A stretch of 64,000 bases of DNA. It comes from Cypionkella sinensis (GTDB lineage: Bacteria > Pseudomonadota > Alphaproteobacteria > Rhodobacterales > Rhodobacteraceae). The stretch is from assembly GCF_042646385.1 (NCBI RefSeq), contig NZ_JBHRTO010000001.1, positions 434,001 through 498,000 of the forward strand, in the 5' to 3' direction. Position numbers and translations under genes: made by a program. Shown here piece after piece: positions 62,809 to 64,000 of this stretch. The notes under the pieces are model-generated. The model worked only from the letters and a program-made list of their open reading frames with translations. It was not told the DNA's origin and made no database searches. Numbering within the stretch: position 1 is the first letter of the stretch; the number at the start of each line of letters is the position of its first letter.

Positions 62809-63258
62809 TCAGCCCGCCAGCAGCGCCTGCATGGCTGCCACGACCAGCGCGTGATCTTCGGCCTGCGGCAGGCCCGAGACAGTGGCGCAGGCCACCACCC
62901 CCACGCACGTCACACGGATTGGCACAGCGCCGCCGTGGTCGGCATAATCAGCCTCTGACAGTCCATTGCGGGCCAGAGTGTGGCCGTTCTCGCGGTTGCG
63001 CGCGCCGACGAGGAATGACGGCAGTTGAAACAGCAGCGCGGTATTGCTTTTGCGCCGCGCCCAGAGATCGTTCAGCGGGGCTGAGCCGGGCAGGGCGGCG
63101 TGAAAGAACACCCGGTCTGCGCTGCGGATGTTGATCACAATCGGCGCGCTGCCGGCCAGTTCCACCAGCTTTTGCCCCAAGACCCAAGCCTCGGCCTCGG
63201 CAAAGCGGGGGAAGGTCAGGCGGGCGTATTCGGCCTCGAGTGCTGCGGCGGTGGTCAT
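62809..63258 (-). CDS. UPF0303 (HbpS-like) family protein
   Basis: 149 aa; the pattern YADHGGAVPIRVTCVGVVACATVSGLPQAEDHALV fits the UPF0303/HbpS fold, which in other bacteria binds heme or acts in oxidative-stress sensing. No signal peptide. Its gene begins 12 nt after the glycosyltransferase stop, so they are cotranscribed. Confidence 0.8.
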   Translation of the reverse strand: MTTAAALEAEYARLTFPRFAEAEAWVLGQKLVELAGSAPIVINIRSADRVFFHAALPGSAPLNDLWARRKSNTALLFQLPSFLVGARNRENGHTLARNGLSEADYADHGGAVPIRVTCVGVVACATVSGLPQAEDHALVVAAMQALLAG

Positions 63259-63270
63259 GTCAGGCTCCGG

Positions 63271-64000
63271 TCAGAATTGATCAGCCATCCGGTCGGGCAG
63301 CCGGTAGGTCTTGCGGTTGTGCAGGCGGTCGTGCCGCCAGATGCCAGCCTCGGCGTCATGGTGCCAACTGTCAATGATGCGACGGCGTTGCCAGCCAAAG
63401 CTGAAGTCATTCTCCAAGGGCGGGCCTGCATCGACGAAGCTTTGCAGAAAATCGGTCATGTCCTGCGCGCCCTTTAACCAGCCCGCGCCCGCCACTTCGG
63501 CCCCTTTGGCGGCCCCCGGCTGCATCATCGCCTGACGGCTGGCCTGGCGGCCCCGCAGCATGTCGTGATCGACAAAGCGCAAATGAAACAGGAACAGCGC
63601 CGGATCCAGGTTCAGCGTGGGATAGTCGGCATAGTGCCCGCCAATGCTCCAGTTGATCGGGCGGGCGGTGATGCAGGGCTTGCAATAGCTGGCGTTGATG
63701 CGGCCAAAGCGGCGCTGCGCAAGGATCGGGTGGGCAGGGTCTAGCGGATCGGGTTCCAGATCAATGCGGTGCAGCATTTCGATGGCGAAGGGAGAGAGCA
63801 CACCTGCCTCGCGCGCCTGCCCGATATGGCCCAGCAGATTGCCGCCCTGCGCCGGGTCGGCCAGCAAAATCTCGTCCACATCGTTGAACACAACCACGCC
63901 AAAGCGCTGCAACAGCGCGTTGGTGAACAGCGAAATCATCCGCCAGCGCGCCACATCCCAGCCGGGACCGGGGGTGACGCTGGGCAGGCGGATCACCTGA
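63271..64000 (-). CDS. glycosyltransferase family 2-like protein (partial)
   Basis: The C-terminal 243 codons of a larger protein; the frame continues off the right edge with no start needed inside (upstream codons read Q-V-I-R-L-P). Contains VVVFNDVDEILLADPAQGG (Asp pair of a nucleotide-sugar site), YCKPCIT and NLDPALFLFHLRFVDHDML, as in the glyco_tranf_2_4 type. N-terminus missing, so the full length and acceptor are unknown. Confidence 0.8.
   Translation of the reverse strand, partial: QVIRLPSVTPGPGWDVARWRMISLFTNALLQRFGVVVFNDVDEILLADPAQGGNLLGHIGQAREAGVLSPFAIEMLHRIDLEPDPLDPAHPILAQRRFGRINASYCKPCITARPINWSIGGHYADYPTLNLDPALFLFHLRFVDHDMLRGRQASRQAMMQPGAAKGAEVAGAGWLKGAQDMTDFLQSFVDAGPPLENDFSFGWQRRRIIDSWHHDAEAGIWRHDRLHNRKTYRLPDRMADQF

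Overview
The window reads as chromosomal core DNA of an alphaproteobacterium of the Rhodobacteraceae/Paracoccaceae (Rhodobacter-like). The reasons are a GC-rich coding style, an adjacent sciP-ctrA pair, an Usg-family protein, a single-cysteine DksA, and proteins matching families named after Rhodobacter sphaeroides loci (RSP_2647-type methyltransferase, RSP_2648-type PIN protein). The species cannot be named from sequence alone. I found no rRNA or tRNA gene, no CRISPR array, no transposase and no prophage.

Layout. 1-8.2 kb is the cell-envelope block rseP, a 47-aa membrane protein, bamA, skp/ompH, fabZ, lpxA, lpxI, lpxB (regulated proteolysis, outer-membrane assembly, lipid A). 8.4-15.3 kb holds mnmA, divergent from the cell-cycle pair sciP-ctrA, then ligA-recG and a 44-aa membrane protein behind a LexA-like box array. 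15.4-22.5 kb has an IscU-like scaffold, hisI, gluQ-trmFO (tRNA modification), DoxX and gyrA. 22.7-27.8 kb has usg, a radical-SAM aminomutase-like gene, an arginase-ornithine cyclodeaminase pair with a divergent Lrp regulator, and a PaaG-like hydratase. 27.9-34.5 kb has ccmF-ccmH (cytochrome c maturation), ilvBN with a clear attenuator, a VOC protein and bpt. 34.6-44.7 kb has a DUF2852 gene with twin operators, a YbaK-type deacylase, glnE, edd-eda (Entner-Doudoroff), a lipoprotein, an RNA methyltransferase and a PIN protein. 44.8-55.7 kb has a Rieske oxygenase, an M48 protease, a VWA protein and MoxR ATPase separated by two other genes and a 1-kb gene-poor stretch, dksA, two flavoproteins and a DUF1353 lipoprotein. 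56-64 kb has xthA, erpA, dgt, kup, a RutR-like regulator, a cupin, a UPF0303 protein and a glycosyltransferase cut by the window edge.

The most unusual content is non-coding. (1) About seven copies of a roughly 215-bp multi-hairpin intergenic element lie in 64 kb; one diverged copy inside the lpx operon keeps its hairpins through paired arm changes. (2) Three other short palindromic families occur; in one, TTCCCAG/CTGGGAA followed by ACTTGTG lies just 3' of three unrelated genes, always in the sense orientation. (3) ilvB has a complete attenuator: promoter, 15-aa Leu/Ile/Val-rich leader peptide and terminator. (4) A LexA-like GTTC-N7-GTTC box precedes the 44-aa membrane protein, a candidate SOS-induced small protein. 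(5) Two 21-bp dyads sit just upstream of the DUF2852 gene. (6) A hairpin buries the ribosome-binding site of a 56-aa membrane protein. Gene calls rest on motifs, length and context; no database search was run.
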